Counted from the stretch's first letter, positions 11,592 to 22,769 are shown. The stretch: DNA of 64,000 bases from Arthrobotrys musiformis (GCA_036971715.1 JAVHJL010000005.1:2728001-2792000), one strand, 5' to 3'. Translations and numbers: made by a program. Notes: generated by a model not told the origin, from the sequence alone.

Positions 11592-13213
11592 ATGAGGTTT
11601 TTTCCGACTAAAAAGGCAATCGGATGGGCTGTCGTCCCTGCCCTTCTGTCGACCTTCTGTAATGCCATTGAACTAGACGTCAACGACAAAGGTACCCCGG
11701 TTCACCACCACCACCACCAGTACCCCCCCCCCATTTCCTCATAAACTCCTATTGACATTCCGACCCTATCATCCGTAGATTCGATAAAAGCTGCTGCCAA
11801 AATTGCTGCCGCGGGTCTGGTAGAATACTATCATGGCAACGAACCCGGCCAGATCCAGGGTAATTTGCCTCAACCGTACTACTGGTGGGAGTGCGGCGCC
11901 ATGTTTGGCGCCCTTATCGATTATTGGTATTATACCGGTGACGACCAGTACAATGACCTCGTTATAAGCGGAATGTTGCACCAAGTCGGAACTGGCAATG
12001 CCTTCATGCCCCCGAATCAAACCCAGTCCCTCGTAAGTCGACAACTACGGTCCTCGTAAAATATGAAGCTGCCCTTTCACTCTGATTCTGACATAAAAAC
12101 TGCTGCCTTTCTTTTGACTCCGTAGGGAAACGATGACCAAGCTTTCTGGGGTATAGCGGCCATGACGGCTGCCGAGAGAGGTTTCCCAAATCCTCCCAGC
12201 GACTCTCCACAGTGGCTAGCTCTCGCTCAGGCCGTATTCAACTCCCAGGCTCCCCGATGGGACTCTGCAACTTGCGGTGGTGGGCTCAGATGGCAAATCT
12301 TCTCATTCAATAACGGTTACGACTACAAGAACACAATTTCGAATGGTTGCTTTTTCCATCTAGCTGCGCGTCTTGCCAGGTACACCGGAAACCAAACTTA
12401 TGCCGACTGGGCGAGGAAATCATACGATTGGACCAAAGCCGTCGGTCTCATCACGAGCGATTACAAATTCTATGACGGCGCCACCGTTGATACCAACTGT
12501 ACGAGTATGGATCGTATTCAGTGGACGTATAACGGAGGTATCTACCTTTCAGGAGCCGCTTACATGTACAATATCGTAGGTTTTCCCCACTTACACCGTC
12601 ATCATCAAACCTGGCTTCAATGAGATACTAACATGAACCCAAGACCAACGGAACAGGATACTGGGCTGACGAACTGGGCGCCATCCTTGAAGCCCAGGTA
12701 GTCTATTTCAGAGACGAAAAGGTCATGTATGAAGTGGCCTGCGAACCATACGGAAAATGCAACATCGATCAACGTTCGTTCAAGGCGTACCTGGCCAGGT
12801 GGATGGGAGTTACCACCCAATTGGCCTCTTTCACCCGAACCAAAATCATGGACTGGCTCTCACAATCCGCGTCTGGCGCTGCCAGCAGCTGCATCGGTGG
12901 GACGGACAAGCAAACCTGCGGTGCCAGATGGACGCCTGATGTCCAGGCCAAGTGGGACGGCAATTTCGGAGTGGGTGAGCAGATGTCCGCTCTCGAAATA
13001 TTCCAAAACCTACTCGCGCCTAGTTATTTCCCACCGTGTACCGCCGGCACCTGTGGTAATAGCACAGGCGATCCAAACGCTGGTACCGGCAACTCCCTGC
13101 AAACCGGCAAGACTAACAGGCCAGCAACTACTGGAGATAAAGTCGGCGCTGGTTTCTTAACGACACTCTGCCTCGGATTGCTTCTGGGTGGCACATACTG
13201 GCTCATAGTTTGA
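11592..13213 (+). CDS. dfg5: GPI-anchored GH76 alpha-1,6-mannanase-like protein (Dfg5/Dcw1 family)
   Basis: Cell-wall enzyme of glycoside hydrolase family 76; the family is thought to process GPI glycans and cross-link GPI proteins into wall glucan. Exons 11592-11691, 11779-12032, 12126-12575, 12644-13213 give 457 aa. The N-terminus is a signal peptide (KKAIGWAVVPALLSTFCNA), followed by the GH76 (alpha/alpha)6 domain: QPYYWWECGAMFGALIDYW, the catalytic Asp pair in YYTGDDQYND, FWGIAAMTAAERGF, CGGGLRWQIFSFNNGYDYKN and WTYNGGIYLSGAAYMYN. The C-terminus has a Ser/Thr/Asn-rich stretch and a hydrophobic tail (VGAGFLTTLCLGLLLGGTYW) consistent with GPI-anchor addition. All key motifs are present. Which of the several fungal paralogues it is cannot be decided here. 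Confidence 0.93.
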
Positions 13214-13922
13214 TAGATTCAGTCACCGTACTCTAAAGTCTCCTAGCTGTGGGAGTATATCTACCCTCAGCAAACGCCCCAGGAACCAACAGGTTGATTC
13301 CCAGCAACCAAAAAAAAAAGTACTTAAAGTAGGTATAATTGTTTTTCGCCAATCGGTTTTCTCGGTACATATGCAGGCTTGTTTCTTTCGATTTTTGGTT
13401 CGTTTCTGGTCACTGGCATCTCGGAGCGGGAAAGGGAAGAAACTTGTAATCTAGTGCTTCTTTTTTTGTACTTTTACTTGTTGATTTTTTTTATTAATTT
13501 TCGAGGTTGATAAATGTGATATTTCCAAATCTCGATCTCATATGCTCATGCCTATTGCAATTTCGCACATGGAACGGCTACGGCTCAGTCGGGCTAAGGG
13601 AATGCGTTGGTCGGCTGCCGTCGGTTTCTCTCCTACAAAACTATACTGCAATAAGCCGAGGGACCGGCCGGACCGTGATTTATTTCCAAAATTTAAAGTC
13701 ACAGTCCGAGTACTTTATATATGCTTACTCAGTCCTCTGGGTATTTTATGTCAGAGGCATCGTAGTTCCTTCTCTGGTTAGGCAGTTTGCGTCTACATCT
13801 GGTATAAAAACTCCCCAGATTCGTCACGTAAGTTAGCACTAGTTTTGACCCGCAATCCATTCTCGCTGGATGCATGCTCCTCCTACACGGCTGCTGATAT
13901 CACAAACAGTAGATTTCCAACA
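13214..13922. other. Intergenic, GH76 3' flank and lyase promoter
   Basis: AT-rich 3' flank followed by the promoter of the lyase gene. Small ORFs at 13507-13836 have no support. No other gene seen. Confidence 0.5.
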
Positions 13923-16037
13923 ATGATGATCCGAGGCACCGTTTCCAATATCGCCTCGCCCTTGAAGGTCATTCGGTCGAGATCCGCGCTCATCAGAGCT
14001 TCCTACCCCGTGCGGATGGTCTCTTCCCTACACCATGCGCCCACTGCGGCAGAGGAAGACGTCCGCTTCAAGGCAGACGTAGATGAGGTCGAAAAATGGT
14101 GGGCTACCCCCAGATTCAAGGGCATAAAGCGAACATATTCGGCAACAGACGTCGTCAGCAAACGGGGAACCCTCCCTCAGACCTACCCGAGTTCGCACCA
14201 GGCCAAGAAGCTCTTCAGTCTGTTGAGCGAGAGGGCTGCCGAAGGCAAACCCGCACATACAAGTAAGAACCGACTTGAAATTACAAACTGAATATTTTTC
14301 TGTTGCAAAACCCCATGTGCTTACGGAGATTTATATAGTGGGTGCAATCGACCCCGTCCAAATGACCCAGATGGCCGAGAATCAAGAGGTTTTATATGTG
14401 TCTGGGTGGGCTTGCTCGTCAGTCCTAACGACGACGAACGAGGTGTCGCCGGACTTTGGAGATTATCCTTACAATACAGTTCCAAATCAAGTCCAGCGGC
14501 TGTTCAAAGCACAGCAGCTACATGACCGAAGGCATTGGGATGCAAGGCGAAGCATGACACCAGAACAGAGAGCAAACACACCATATATCGATTATATGAG
14601 GCCTATCATCGCGGATGCTGATACCGGACACGGCGGTCTGAGCGCCGTTATGAAATTGGCCAAGTTATTCGCAGAAAATGGTGCGGCTGCTATTCATCTT
14701 GAAGATCAAATGCATGGCGGAAAGAAAGTACGTAGTATCGCTATCACCCCAGAAGTAACGGCCACCAAGCTCACACGTCATTAGTGTGGCCATCTCTCAG
14801 GAAAAGTCCTTGTCCCTACTGGAGAACATATCAACCGCCTCCTCGCCACTCGCTTCCAGTGGGATGTGATGGGATCCGAGAATCTTGTTATTGCCAGAAC
14901 CGACTCCGAGTCTGGAAAACTCCTGTCGAGCACTGTCGACTATAGGGATCATGAATTTGTTCTCGGTGTTACAAAGGATACTAAACCGCTCGCAGAGGTT
15001 CTTGCTGAAATGGAAGCCAATGGGCGGAGTGCTGAAGATATCAATAAGACCGAACTCCAGTGGGTCCAGGACCACAAGCTAGTAACCTATACTGAAGGTT
15101 CGTAAGCCTTCGCTTCTAATTATTGGTAACAGATGTTGACCCGATAAATATATATATATAGCTGTCAGCGAGGAGATGAAGAAGTCCGGTATTCTGGAGG
15201 GCGAGATTAACGACTTTGTGCAAAAGGCATCAAAGATGTCGAACTATGATGCACGGAAGCTTACACAATCAATCTTGGGACACGACATTTTCTACTCATG
15301 GGATATCCCAAGGACCCGTGAAGGGTTCTATCATTTCAAGGCCGGCGTTCCAGCTGCCGTCAAGAGATCTCTCGCTTTCGCCCCATACGCCGACTTGCTC
15401 TGGCTCGAGACCAAGAAGCCAGATGTCAACCAGGCGGTTGGATTCGCAAAACAGATTCGAGATATCCACGAAGGAAAATGGATGGTTTACAACTTAAGCC
15501 CCAGCTTCAACTGGTTGGGAGAGGGTTTTAACGAGGAAAAGCTGAAGAACTTCATCTGGGACCTAGCTAAGGGCGGGTTCGTTCTACAACTTATTTCGCT
15601 CGCAGGGCTCCACTCCGGCGCCACTATCACTTGTGAGCTTTGAACTACCTTCTTCGAAAATTGGGACCAATGAGCTAACTGCGTGGCAGGCGAACTATCC
15701 AGGCGATTCAAGACAGACGGCATGTTGGCGTATGTAGATTTGGTTCAAAGGAGAGAGAAGGAACTAAAGTGCGACGTCCTTACACATCAAAAATGGTAAC
15801 TCGAGCCCCTCCTTTTTTTTCAAAAAAGCTAAAACAGCACTTTAACTAACCAACTTATCTCCGCCTTAGGAGCGGTGCTAATTATTTGGATGGTATCTTG
15901 TCATCAATTGCGAGTGGAAGCTCGAATACAAGCTCCACCGGGAAGGACAGCACCGAACACAGTAAGTAATGCTGGAACTTTTTCACCATTTCGCTCGGAA
16001 CATCAATCACTAATAAAAAAAACGTGCAGGCTTCTAA
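13923..16037 (+). CDS. mclA: Mitochondrial isocitrate lyase-family enzyme, probably 2-methylisocitrate lyase
   Basis: Member of the isocitrate lyase superfamily that splits (methyl)isocitrate into succinate plus glyoxylate or pyruvate. Seven exons: 13923-14262, 14339-14727, 14785-15097, 15162-15632, 15690-15795, 15870-15961, 16030-16037 (572 aa). The intron at 14728-14784 splits the catalytic motif KK|CGH, which is restored on splicing. Other family segments: VSGWACSS, VPNQVQRLFKAQQLHDR, ADADTGHGG, NLVIARTDSES, YNLSPSFNW, CDVLTHQKWSGANYLDG. The first ~45 residues are Arg/Ser-rich with no acidic residue (MMIRGTVSNIASPLKVIRSR), a mitochondrial presequence. The C-terminus ends STEHSF, not a peroxisomal SKL. 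The leader and the C-terminal half suggest the methylcitrate-cycle enzyme (propionate detoxification). KKCGH is the classical isocitrate-lyase form of the motif, so the substrate is not settled. Confidence 0.88.
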
Positions 16038-16201
16038 AAAAATGTTAAAACGGCATACGTCCCGAGTACAATCATGTAACATAAAAACAAACAATGCTAA
16101 ACATCATAGGAGATACAATTGGCTAGCACGAGCTCATCCAACCAAATCGTGGTAAATGTGAAACGGGCTCTTGACGAAACCACAAGGAAAAAACAAGACT
16201 C

Positions 16202-17137
16202 CTAAAACTGATGAGTATCCATCCACTCCGGAAACGATAACATCTTGATTCCTTTTTGTTCATTATACGTTCCCGCAATATCCCAGGAGCAGCCATTACC
16301 TTCCCCGAACACAAGTTGATATTTGGCGAGTTTGTTCTCGGGGTCCTTTTCCAAGATTTCTCTTAATGTTTTTGTTTCCAAAACCCTCCTCTCCAGCTTG
16401 CATCCCAGTTTATCCTCGAGGGCATCGGCGATACGTTTATAGGTTACCGTCTCTCCAGCGATATATTGAATCCCGTCACTACCCTTGCCGCTAAGGCGTT
16501 CGAATAAAATCTCCGCTGTCACTTTCCCAATATCCTCAGCAGCAGTCAGGGTCACCTTATTCTCCCAACCTCCCAGAGCGGTCACGACCCCTTGTCCCCT
16601 ATTAACAACCCCAAACGGTTCATAAAACACAAAACTAGTGAAGAGGCCGTTGCTAATAATATTCCACTTCATCCCAAAGTTTTCCTCCCTGAGCAACCGT
16701 CGAATCCAATATTGTTCAGCGAAGATTCCACCGCCTGTGGTCGGTCCAATTGCATCGTAATCCACACCGAACTGCCAGGGGATATAATATTTCACACCGG
16801 CATCCCGCACCGCCTTGGTAACTTTTGTCGGCACGCCTGCGGATGAAAACATGCCGGATGCGTATACAACAGCAGTGAAAGGCTTGAATGCACCCTTGAG
16901 GTCGTCTTCGGCCGCTGATTCGATGTCAAGAGGTAGCCATTGAACGTTCCATTTGTGCAATAGCGAGTATTTCCCCGGATCGGATTTTTGAAGCGATGAA
17001 ACCGTTTGTGGCCGGGCGAGAACTGTAAGTGAGGTGAATGACGGCTTCGAAGGACTTTTGTGGAGAGCTTCGATGATTGCTAGGCCTAGCTCGCCATGAC
17101 CAATCACTAAGATTGACGGGCAGCGGTAGACTGTCAT
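16202..17137 (-). CDS. NmrA-like / isoflavone-reductase-like NAD(P)-binding protein
   Basis: Single-exon gene for a 311-aa Rossmann-fold protein. The N-terminal dinucleotide-binding loop is ILVIGHGELGLAIIEAL (G-x-G-x-x-G at about residues 13-18). VVYASGMFSSAGV and the segment DAGVKYYIPWQFGVDYDAIG resemble NmrA-like and phenylcoumaran-benzylic-ether-reductase-like proteins. These act either as small-molecule reductases or as redox sensors, and the sequence alone does not tell which. It converges on the lyase gene with only 164 bp between the stop codons. Confidence 0.85.
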   Translation of the reverse strand: MTVYRCPSILVIGHGELGLAIIEALHKSPSKPSFTSLTVLARPQTVSSLQKSDPGKYSLLHKWNVQWLPLDIESAAEDDLKGAFKPFTAVVYASGMFSSAGVPTKVTKAVRDAGVKYYIPWQFGVDYDAIGPTTGGGIFAEQYWIRRLLREENFGMKWNIISNGLFTSFVFYEPFGVVNRGQGVVTALGGWENKVTLTAAEDIGKVTAEILFERLSGKGSDGIQYIAGETVTYKRIADALEDKLGCKLERRVLETKTLREILEKDPENKLAKYQLVFGEGNGCSWDIAGTYNEQKGIKMLSFPEWMDTHQF

Positions 17138-18620
17138 CCTCTTTCTAGGGCTTATTTGGCTATTTCCTGTTTTTATATATTATATCGACGGTAAAAATAA
17201 GTACTCTCAGCTTATATTATGGCAGTATGGTTGAAGATATTATCTATCTCCACCTTGAATATCGGTGTGGGATACCCCAAGTATCCGGTACCGCGGTGCG
17301 AACTAACTTCAATTATATTAAAGTAGGAAATTTTCAAGGCCCACCCTGTAAGATTTTAATAATAATATAAAAAAAATAGAGAGAAAGATAAGGTCGATTT
17401 GTAATAAAGCTGAGCCGTTGGGCGAATTCGAAGTGGAGAAAACGGGAAAGTGTCGGTCAATCGACGGGTCTGTAGCTTGTAGATCTGATAATATATTGTT
17501 CAGACCAACTGCTCCTAAAGTAGATATCGAAGTGGACGAACTAGAGCTAATCCCGGTAATGGTAGCAATGAGGAGCTTTGACGTCCCAATAAACGTTCGA
17601 ATAGTTAGATTAAATGCGAACGAACTTGAAGTTTTCGAATCCACATGACCGGGAAAGCCGACGGGTAGAGACAGATCCGTTATGTTGTAACGTCGTCCGA
17701 CCTGGGTCCGTTTATTTCTAAGCAACAGGAAACTCTACAATTTATGTGAAAGACAATTTGCTATCACAAATCAATACCCCTTGGGGGCTTTTTGGGCCAC
17801 CAAGGCCAGCGCAGTTAATGTTACGTTTCGAAAAGCAGTTCCTGTAAGTCCGGGAACGGCTTTCGGATTTCGGATCTTCAGAGGGTAGGTGAATGGACCT
17901 AATTCCGCCCAATCTCCGCCCACCAATAAATACAACAAAGGTGCTGTGTTGCTTGACAATCTTCGAGACCTTCGCGGTCAGCGGACCAGTCTCGACATCT
18001 CGGCCTCCTTGGTAAAAACTATGATATGAGTTCGAACTTCCCGCATAGGACAAATAAGATTGTTTCAACCGTCGTCCAGTTCGCAAATTTCGCCACAGTT
18101 GACCGTAGTAGAAAATGTTTATAAGTTTATAAATCTATCAAGTAATCGAAATAATCGAAATGGAAGGAAATTTCGAAAGGCAGTTTGCATTTAGGGTATA
18201 CGGAATAGAATGGAAATTAACGGCCAGAACAAGGAAATAAAAGGTCATAGCTTGATAAGAAAATCCGATGGGCCCTGGTTGCCTTATTTTCTCAGCTCCC
18301 AAGCTGGAAATAACCAGGCTTGAACCATGGAGAGAAACCAAAAAAGAGGCCTTGGGGCTATCTATAGCCAAGTGGTTTAACAAAGTTTATGAACAGAAGC
18401 GTGTAATACAGTGTAGAATATTAGAGGAAAACGAAAATAAACAGGTGTAAGGGGTCGAGGGACCCAAGAATACCACCACAGCCACCATAACGGGGGCCCG
18501 TCGTCAAAGCAAAGCCAGGTCAGGGCACCCTAGGGATGAGGGATTCCCAGTACCATGTAAGGATAGAGCACCCTGAAACGTGGCGCCTCACATTTTGACA
18601 ACTGCTCCCGTCGATGGTGG
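17138..18620. other. AT-rich gene-poor stretch
   Basis: About 1.5 kb rich in TATA/TAAT with no supportable gene. Two neighbouring minus-strand ORFs (17742-18086, 114 aa; 17318-17725, 135 aa) show biased composition but no motif I recognise and no clear splice junction linking them. They may be the remnant of a decayed gene or element. Confidence 0.4.
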
Positions 18621-18945
18621 TTAGACGGCCGACGTTGTTACTCCACGACGGCGACGCCCGGCTCTGTTGCATGTAAGGCAACTGATAATGATCATGAGGA
18701 AATCAACGATTCCTGGAGGTAGAAAGTTAGCTAACTATTTGGTAAAGGCAGTTACAAGGGATGCATACCATTGACGACAGCTGTGATGGCACGTCCGATA
18801 GCGGATATAACGGCCATAATGGCCCGCCCGACGGCACGCAGAGCGTCAGCGATCTAAGGAGATACTATTAGTAAACAATAATGAGCAAGACAATGGTCCA
18901 AATCTGAGGCCGGCTCTGTCTTACACAGCTAACCACGGAACCCAT
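18621..18945 (-). CDS. Small 65-aa protein with acylation signals (MGSVVSC family)
   Basis: Three short exons on the minus strand: 18945-18925, 18853-18769, 18712-18621. Both introns have clean consensus (GTAAGA...TTAG, GTATGC...CCAG) and the frame closes exactly (198 nt). The protein starts MGSVVSC, which fits an N-myristoylation signal (Gly2, Ser6) with a neighbouring Cys for palmitoylation. It continues as an alternating hydrophobic/small-residue helix (IADALRAVGRAIMAVISAIG, then RAITAVVNGIVDFLMIIISC), a second Cys pair (CLTC) and a basic tail (NRAGRRRRGV). The layout agrees with small MGSVVSC-type proteins I recall from other Pezizomycotina, of unknown function. Likely sits on a membrane inner face. 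Confidence 0.8.
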
Positions 18946-19607
18946 TTTGGTGCTTGTAGAGGGTTTGGAGTTCAGTATTTGAAGTGTATGTGGCTTTTGG
19001 TTTGTGCTTGTTTCTGAAGTTGGGCTAGGCTGAGTCGATATTGGTATTGAAGAAGTTGATGATACCAGAGCAGATCTAGAAAGAGCTTGAGACCGGAGAG
19101 GAGCAATTCTATAGATCTATACGACGGCTATGTCATATGACATGCGGAGTGTAAATTATATCGTATAAATTATATCGTATGAATTATATCGTATGAATTA
19201 TAATATTCCCATAATACTGACATCCGACTTGACCTTAGTTACCAGGCGAATTAAATAAATATATCATCCAGAGAAGCCCAAAGAGAGTGCGCAAGACGTC
19301 GGTTTGACTATATATATATTATATTTAAATTTCTCATATCCCCTACTTCTTCCATACTTGTCGCTATCATACAGGCTTTTATACATACAGGCTTAAAGAA
19401 GCTCAATACATCATCATTACGGTACCAATACATGTATACCTACGTAACATGAGCAGGTACACTGCAGGTTGCAGCTGACCAAGAAGTTTTATTTTGGATC
19501 GGGTTTTGGACTTTAAATTTAAACGCAACTGCCATGACGTCATGCTGCTTCCTGCAACACACAGAATACGCAACATGCAACATGCAACGCATCTCTCGCC
19601 TTCAAAA
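18946..19607. other. AT-rich spacer between the small gene and the P450
   Basis: Promoter side of the small acylated-protein gene and 3' flank of the P450. It includes a 14-bp tandem repeat (listed separately) and TATA-rich runs. No gene seen. Confidence 0.5.
19153..19203. repeat. 14-bp tandem repeat, about 3.6 copies
   Basis: Unit AAATTATATCGTAT / GAATTATATCGTAT repeated head to tail at 19153, 19167 and 19181, then a partial copy. It lies about 210 bp upstream of the small-gene ATG, so it could be in its promoter. Confidence 0.9.
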
Positions 19608-21524
19608 TCAAGTTGCTTGGGTGCCAGTGGCATGCCTGCGAATCAGTCGGAACCCGAGGCCCCTCGAATGCTCCCCGTCCGCGATATTGTACACATCCAT
19701 TTCCTGCGTCACTTTGCTTACGCTTTTATTCACTAACCGAACAATCCTTTCGCGCAGCTCGTCATCCGTCTCCTCCCTCTCCTCCCCAGATGCATCTCTG
19801 ATAACGAGTTTCATTGCTTCTAATCGATAGTCTCTAAGAAGCACCAGAAAGATCGCGACGAATTCCACCTGGGCCATTTTCTGCCCGGGGCACACCCTTG
19901 GGCCTGAAGACCATGGTATAAAGGTACCCTTTGGCGGTTGAAATAGTTTGGGCTGCGTGTTTTCGGTATCTGTTGGATTGATAATCCATCGAGACGGACG
20001 GAACTTGCACTCATCAGGAATGTCACCATCATCCTTATCAGAGACTGGTTCCGATTCATTGCGGTTCAAGTTCCGCCAGACACCTGGATCGAGGTGAACA
20101 ACCACACTATTGATATAGATCGTGGCACCAGTTGGAATCTCGATATCTGATGTTGAGGTCCTGACAAATTGAGGTGCTTCTGTCATCTTACCAAGATGGA
20201 CTAGTGGTGGATGCAGGCGAAGTGTTTCCAACATCAAAGAAAGACACCTGATTGCTTTCGGAAATATGTTCGTATATTCAAGTGGTTCGTCTGAGCCAGA
20301 GGGGATTAAGGCGTCTACTTCTTCGAAGAGCCAGTCTTGATACCGAGGGTTCTGCACAAGATACACTAATGCATACGCAAGGGTGTTGGCAGTCGAGTCG
20401 AATCCAGCGGACGTAAAAATAAAAATGTTCCCCATGATTTCTTGGTCCGACAAGGAGTTTTTGTTCTGTTCTCCCGTGATAGGCGAAATTCTTTCTGCCT
20501 CTTTAGATGCATTTAGCAGCATACTGAGGATGTTGTTCCGAGCCAACCCCTCACGCTCTGCACTTCGCATCTTTTCTTCGTTTATCAAGTCGGCCGTGTG
20601 ATCTCTGAATTCGCTAACTGCATAGCTTAGCAACCTCATGGTATCGTATCCTGGGAGAAAAGGAGGGTACCACGAGGTGAACCATTGGGGGAGAATTGCT
20701 GCTGCTACTAGGTTTCCGATGACCGCTTTAACCGCTTCGATGTATGTTAATTTGAAGCCAGGCTTCACCTTCTTCACCGCAGGATCCTTCCAGGCCTGAT
20801 TACCGCCCATTCCAGCATTCACCAGAATCGTGATCGCGAGTTTCTTGACAAGATCAAAAATACAATTGGTTTCTGCGTAGTCAGAACCGGGTTTGGAGTT
20901 TTCGAAAATTTCCGATACCATGCCCTCTGCGAGAACTACGGATTGATCAAATACGACCTTTGAGATTTTTTCATTCAACGTCGACGCGACGAGTTTCCGG
21001 TGCCTCGCCCAAACTTCACCATCGGTTGATAATACGTTTGGGCCGAACCTATTGAGAAGGAAATTTGCTATGTCAAACTGTATGAAGTCTTTCGGGCGGC
21101 GCAGAACATCCGCAATGATCTCGTGGTCCCAGGTTGAGACTTCTACTCTCCCAGCACCCGCAAGAACGAGCGATTTAGGATAGCCTTGCGGGATACTCCA
21201 TCTCTTGTATGGCTCGAACTTGAATTCGTTTTCCCAGCCGTGCATTGTCATCCCCAAGCGAATAAAGATATCTTCGGGTAGGAACCGTTTTAGTAGAGGG
21301 CGGAGCGGAATGCAGACAACCATCCATAGCGGATTATCCTGGGCCGCTGGGATAAGTACGATGGGCAAACCAGTTTTTCGAGCATTCTTCCAGTTGCGAA
21401 AAAGTTTGAGATAGAAATAAGATAGGTAGAGAGTAAGGACAATGCCCACGGCCGTCAACAATGCCATTGAACTAGTTGATCGAACTATTGCCGCAATAGA
21501 TGGAGAGACCGGAGGGGAGTTCAA
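19608..21524 (-). CDS. Cytochrome P450 monooxygenase (638 aa, intronless)
   Basis: Microsomal heme-thiolate monooxygenase. A single ORF starts MNSPPVSPSIAAIVRS. One N-terminal membrane helix (MALLTAVGIVLTLYLSYFYL) anchors it in the ER. Canonical motifs are all present: WARHRKLVASTLNE (helix C), FTSAGFDSTANT in helix I (oxygen activation), ETLRLHPP (K-helix E-x-x-R), FRPSRW, and the heme loop FIPWSSGPRVCPG with Cys near residue 545. It is longer than a typical P450 (~500-530 aa) because of an acidic insert before FRPSRW (SEPVSDKDDGDIPDE) and a charged C-terminal stretch (SGEEREETDDELRERIVRL). No secondary-metabolite backbone gene is nearby. The substrate is unknown. It is divergent from the LtrA-family gene across 1.2 kb. 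Confidence 0.93.
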   Translation of the reverse strand: MNSPPVSPSIAAIVRSTSSMALLTAVGIVLTLYLSYFYLKLFRNWKNARKTGLPIVLIPAAQDNPLWMVVCIPLRPLLKRFLPEDIFIRLGMTMHGWENEFKFEPYKRWSIPQGYPKSLVLAGAGRVEVSTWDHEIIADVLRRPKDFIQFDIANFLLNRFGPNVLSTDGEVWARHRKLVASTLNEKISKVVFDQSVVLAEGMVSEIFENSKPGSDYAETNCIFDLVKKLAITILVNAGMGGNQAWKDPAVKKVKPGFKLTYIEAVKAVIGNLVAAAILPQWFTSWYPPFLPGYDTMRLLSYAVSEFRDHTADLINEEKMRSAEREGLARNNILSMLLNASKEAERISPITGEQNKNSLSDQEIMGNIFIFTSAGFDSTANTLAYALVYLVQNPRYQDWLFEEVDALIPSGSDEPLEYTNIFPKAIRCLSLMLETLRLHPPLVHLGKMTEAPQFVRTSTSDIEIPTGATIYINSVVVHLDPGVWRNLNRNESEPVSDKDDGDIPDECKFRPSRWIINPTDTENTQPKLFQPPKGTFIPWSSGPRVCPGQKMAQVEFVAIFLVLLRDYRLEAMKLVIRDASGEEREETDDELRERIVRLVNKSVSKVTQEMDVYNIADGEHSRGLGFRLIRRHATGTQAT

Positions 21525-22769
21525 CTACAACTTTGAACTATCGTCAAGAAATACGTCGCTAGGTTGATTGAAGGGAGAAGGAACTCCTGACCACGGCCAC
21601 GATTTATTTCATTGCCCAGTTATCCATTCTTTTTAAAGTGTCGTCTTCGCCCTCCGCGACGACCCGTCTGAATTTCACACGCCACATTGCAGCAAACATA
21701 ATTGGTTGATCCTCGATTGTACAGTGTATAACTCGCTTGCAATTGTATTGGCGTCCATGCCCAAGTCTGTGCTAATAGTTAATAGGGCTATGGGGTTCTA
21801 TACGTTATATACGACTATTACTGCTACGCAATGCAATAGCATACTTAAGTAGGCATACATATGCAATCGCATGCAAGAGGGACCCCAGCGTCAGCACTAG
21901 TGAAGCGAATCCCTGAATACGCTGACTAACTTCCAATAACTGCCAAAGGGCCGCTGAGCGATTTGCTGAGTAAGAGGGCGGATTTAGGGAGCGTGCATGC
22001 TACCAATGACTAGGCCGGGCTTGGGAAAGCGCAAACACGCTGCAACCTTACCAACCTCGTCGTCCCGCACTCGGTTGTTTGTCCCACCAACCTTATTCTC
22101 CACCATGCCAGCTCAATCGGCAAAGAAAGAACGTGAAGAGTCTCATGGCGCAGAGAGCCGTAAATGTTTTTTCCGTGGTGATGGGTTTGAGGGCATTGGA
22201 GCATAAAAAAAAAAAAAAAAAGGCAAGAAAGGTCGACAAGTTGTAGATGGGCAGAATATCTTCGATACGGGGACATGTCATATGCGCTAGCTAAGCCGGC
22301 CTGAAGTTTTTTTCTGTCTGTTCAAGCTTTCGAAGCTTTTTTCCGTTGGTGCTTGATAGATTTACTAACTTTATGCAGGCCAACTGAGAAACTATGCGCT
22401 TGGCGAAGATAGTGCTCCCCAATTTGTCTGGCATGCTCGCCATTTATTGGATCAGGACCTCCAGGGTTTGTGGTGTCGATGTTATCACCGCTCTATTGTT
22501 GATTAGTAAACGTTGGCGCGAGTCGGACCAAGAGCTCTTTTTATTCACTTGAAGCATCGACTCCCAGCACCTATAAAAGGGATATGTCCGCGCGCGTCCA
22601 GTGTTAGTTTCTTAGATCTCCACGAGACGTCATAAAATAATCCATATCGACAGGTCAACTTGAGTTTCGATCGATCTCTAGGCGGCGCTATACGAGGACC
22701 ACGACGTACGACGTCGCGTGGCTGTAATATACCTAAGTACTTACCTAATACAGTAGAGATACAAATACC
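21525..22769. promoter_or_regulatory. Divergent promoter region, P450 / LtrA-family gene
   Basis: 1.25 kb with no supportable ORF. Contains an A17 run near 22205-22221 and a CCTAAGTACTTACC motif at 22730-22745 just upstream of the LtrA-family start. Confidence 0.5.

Noticed and set aside
17418..18086. ORFs in the AT-rich island as a two-exon gene
   Set aside because: I could not find a donor/acceptor pair giving one open frame, and no family match.
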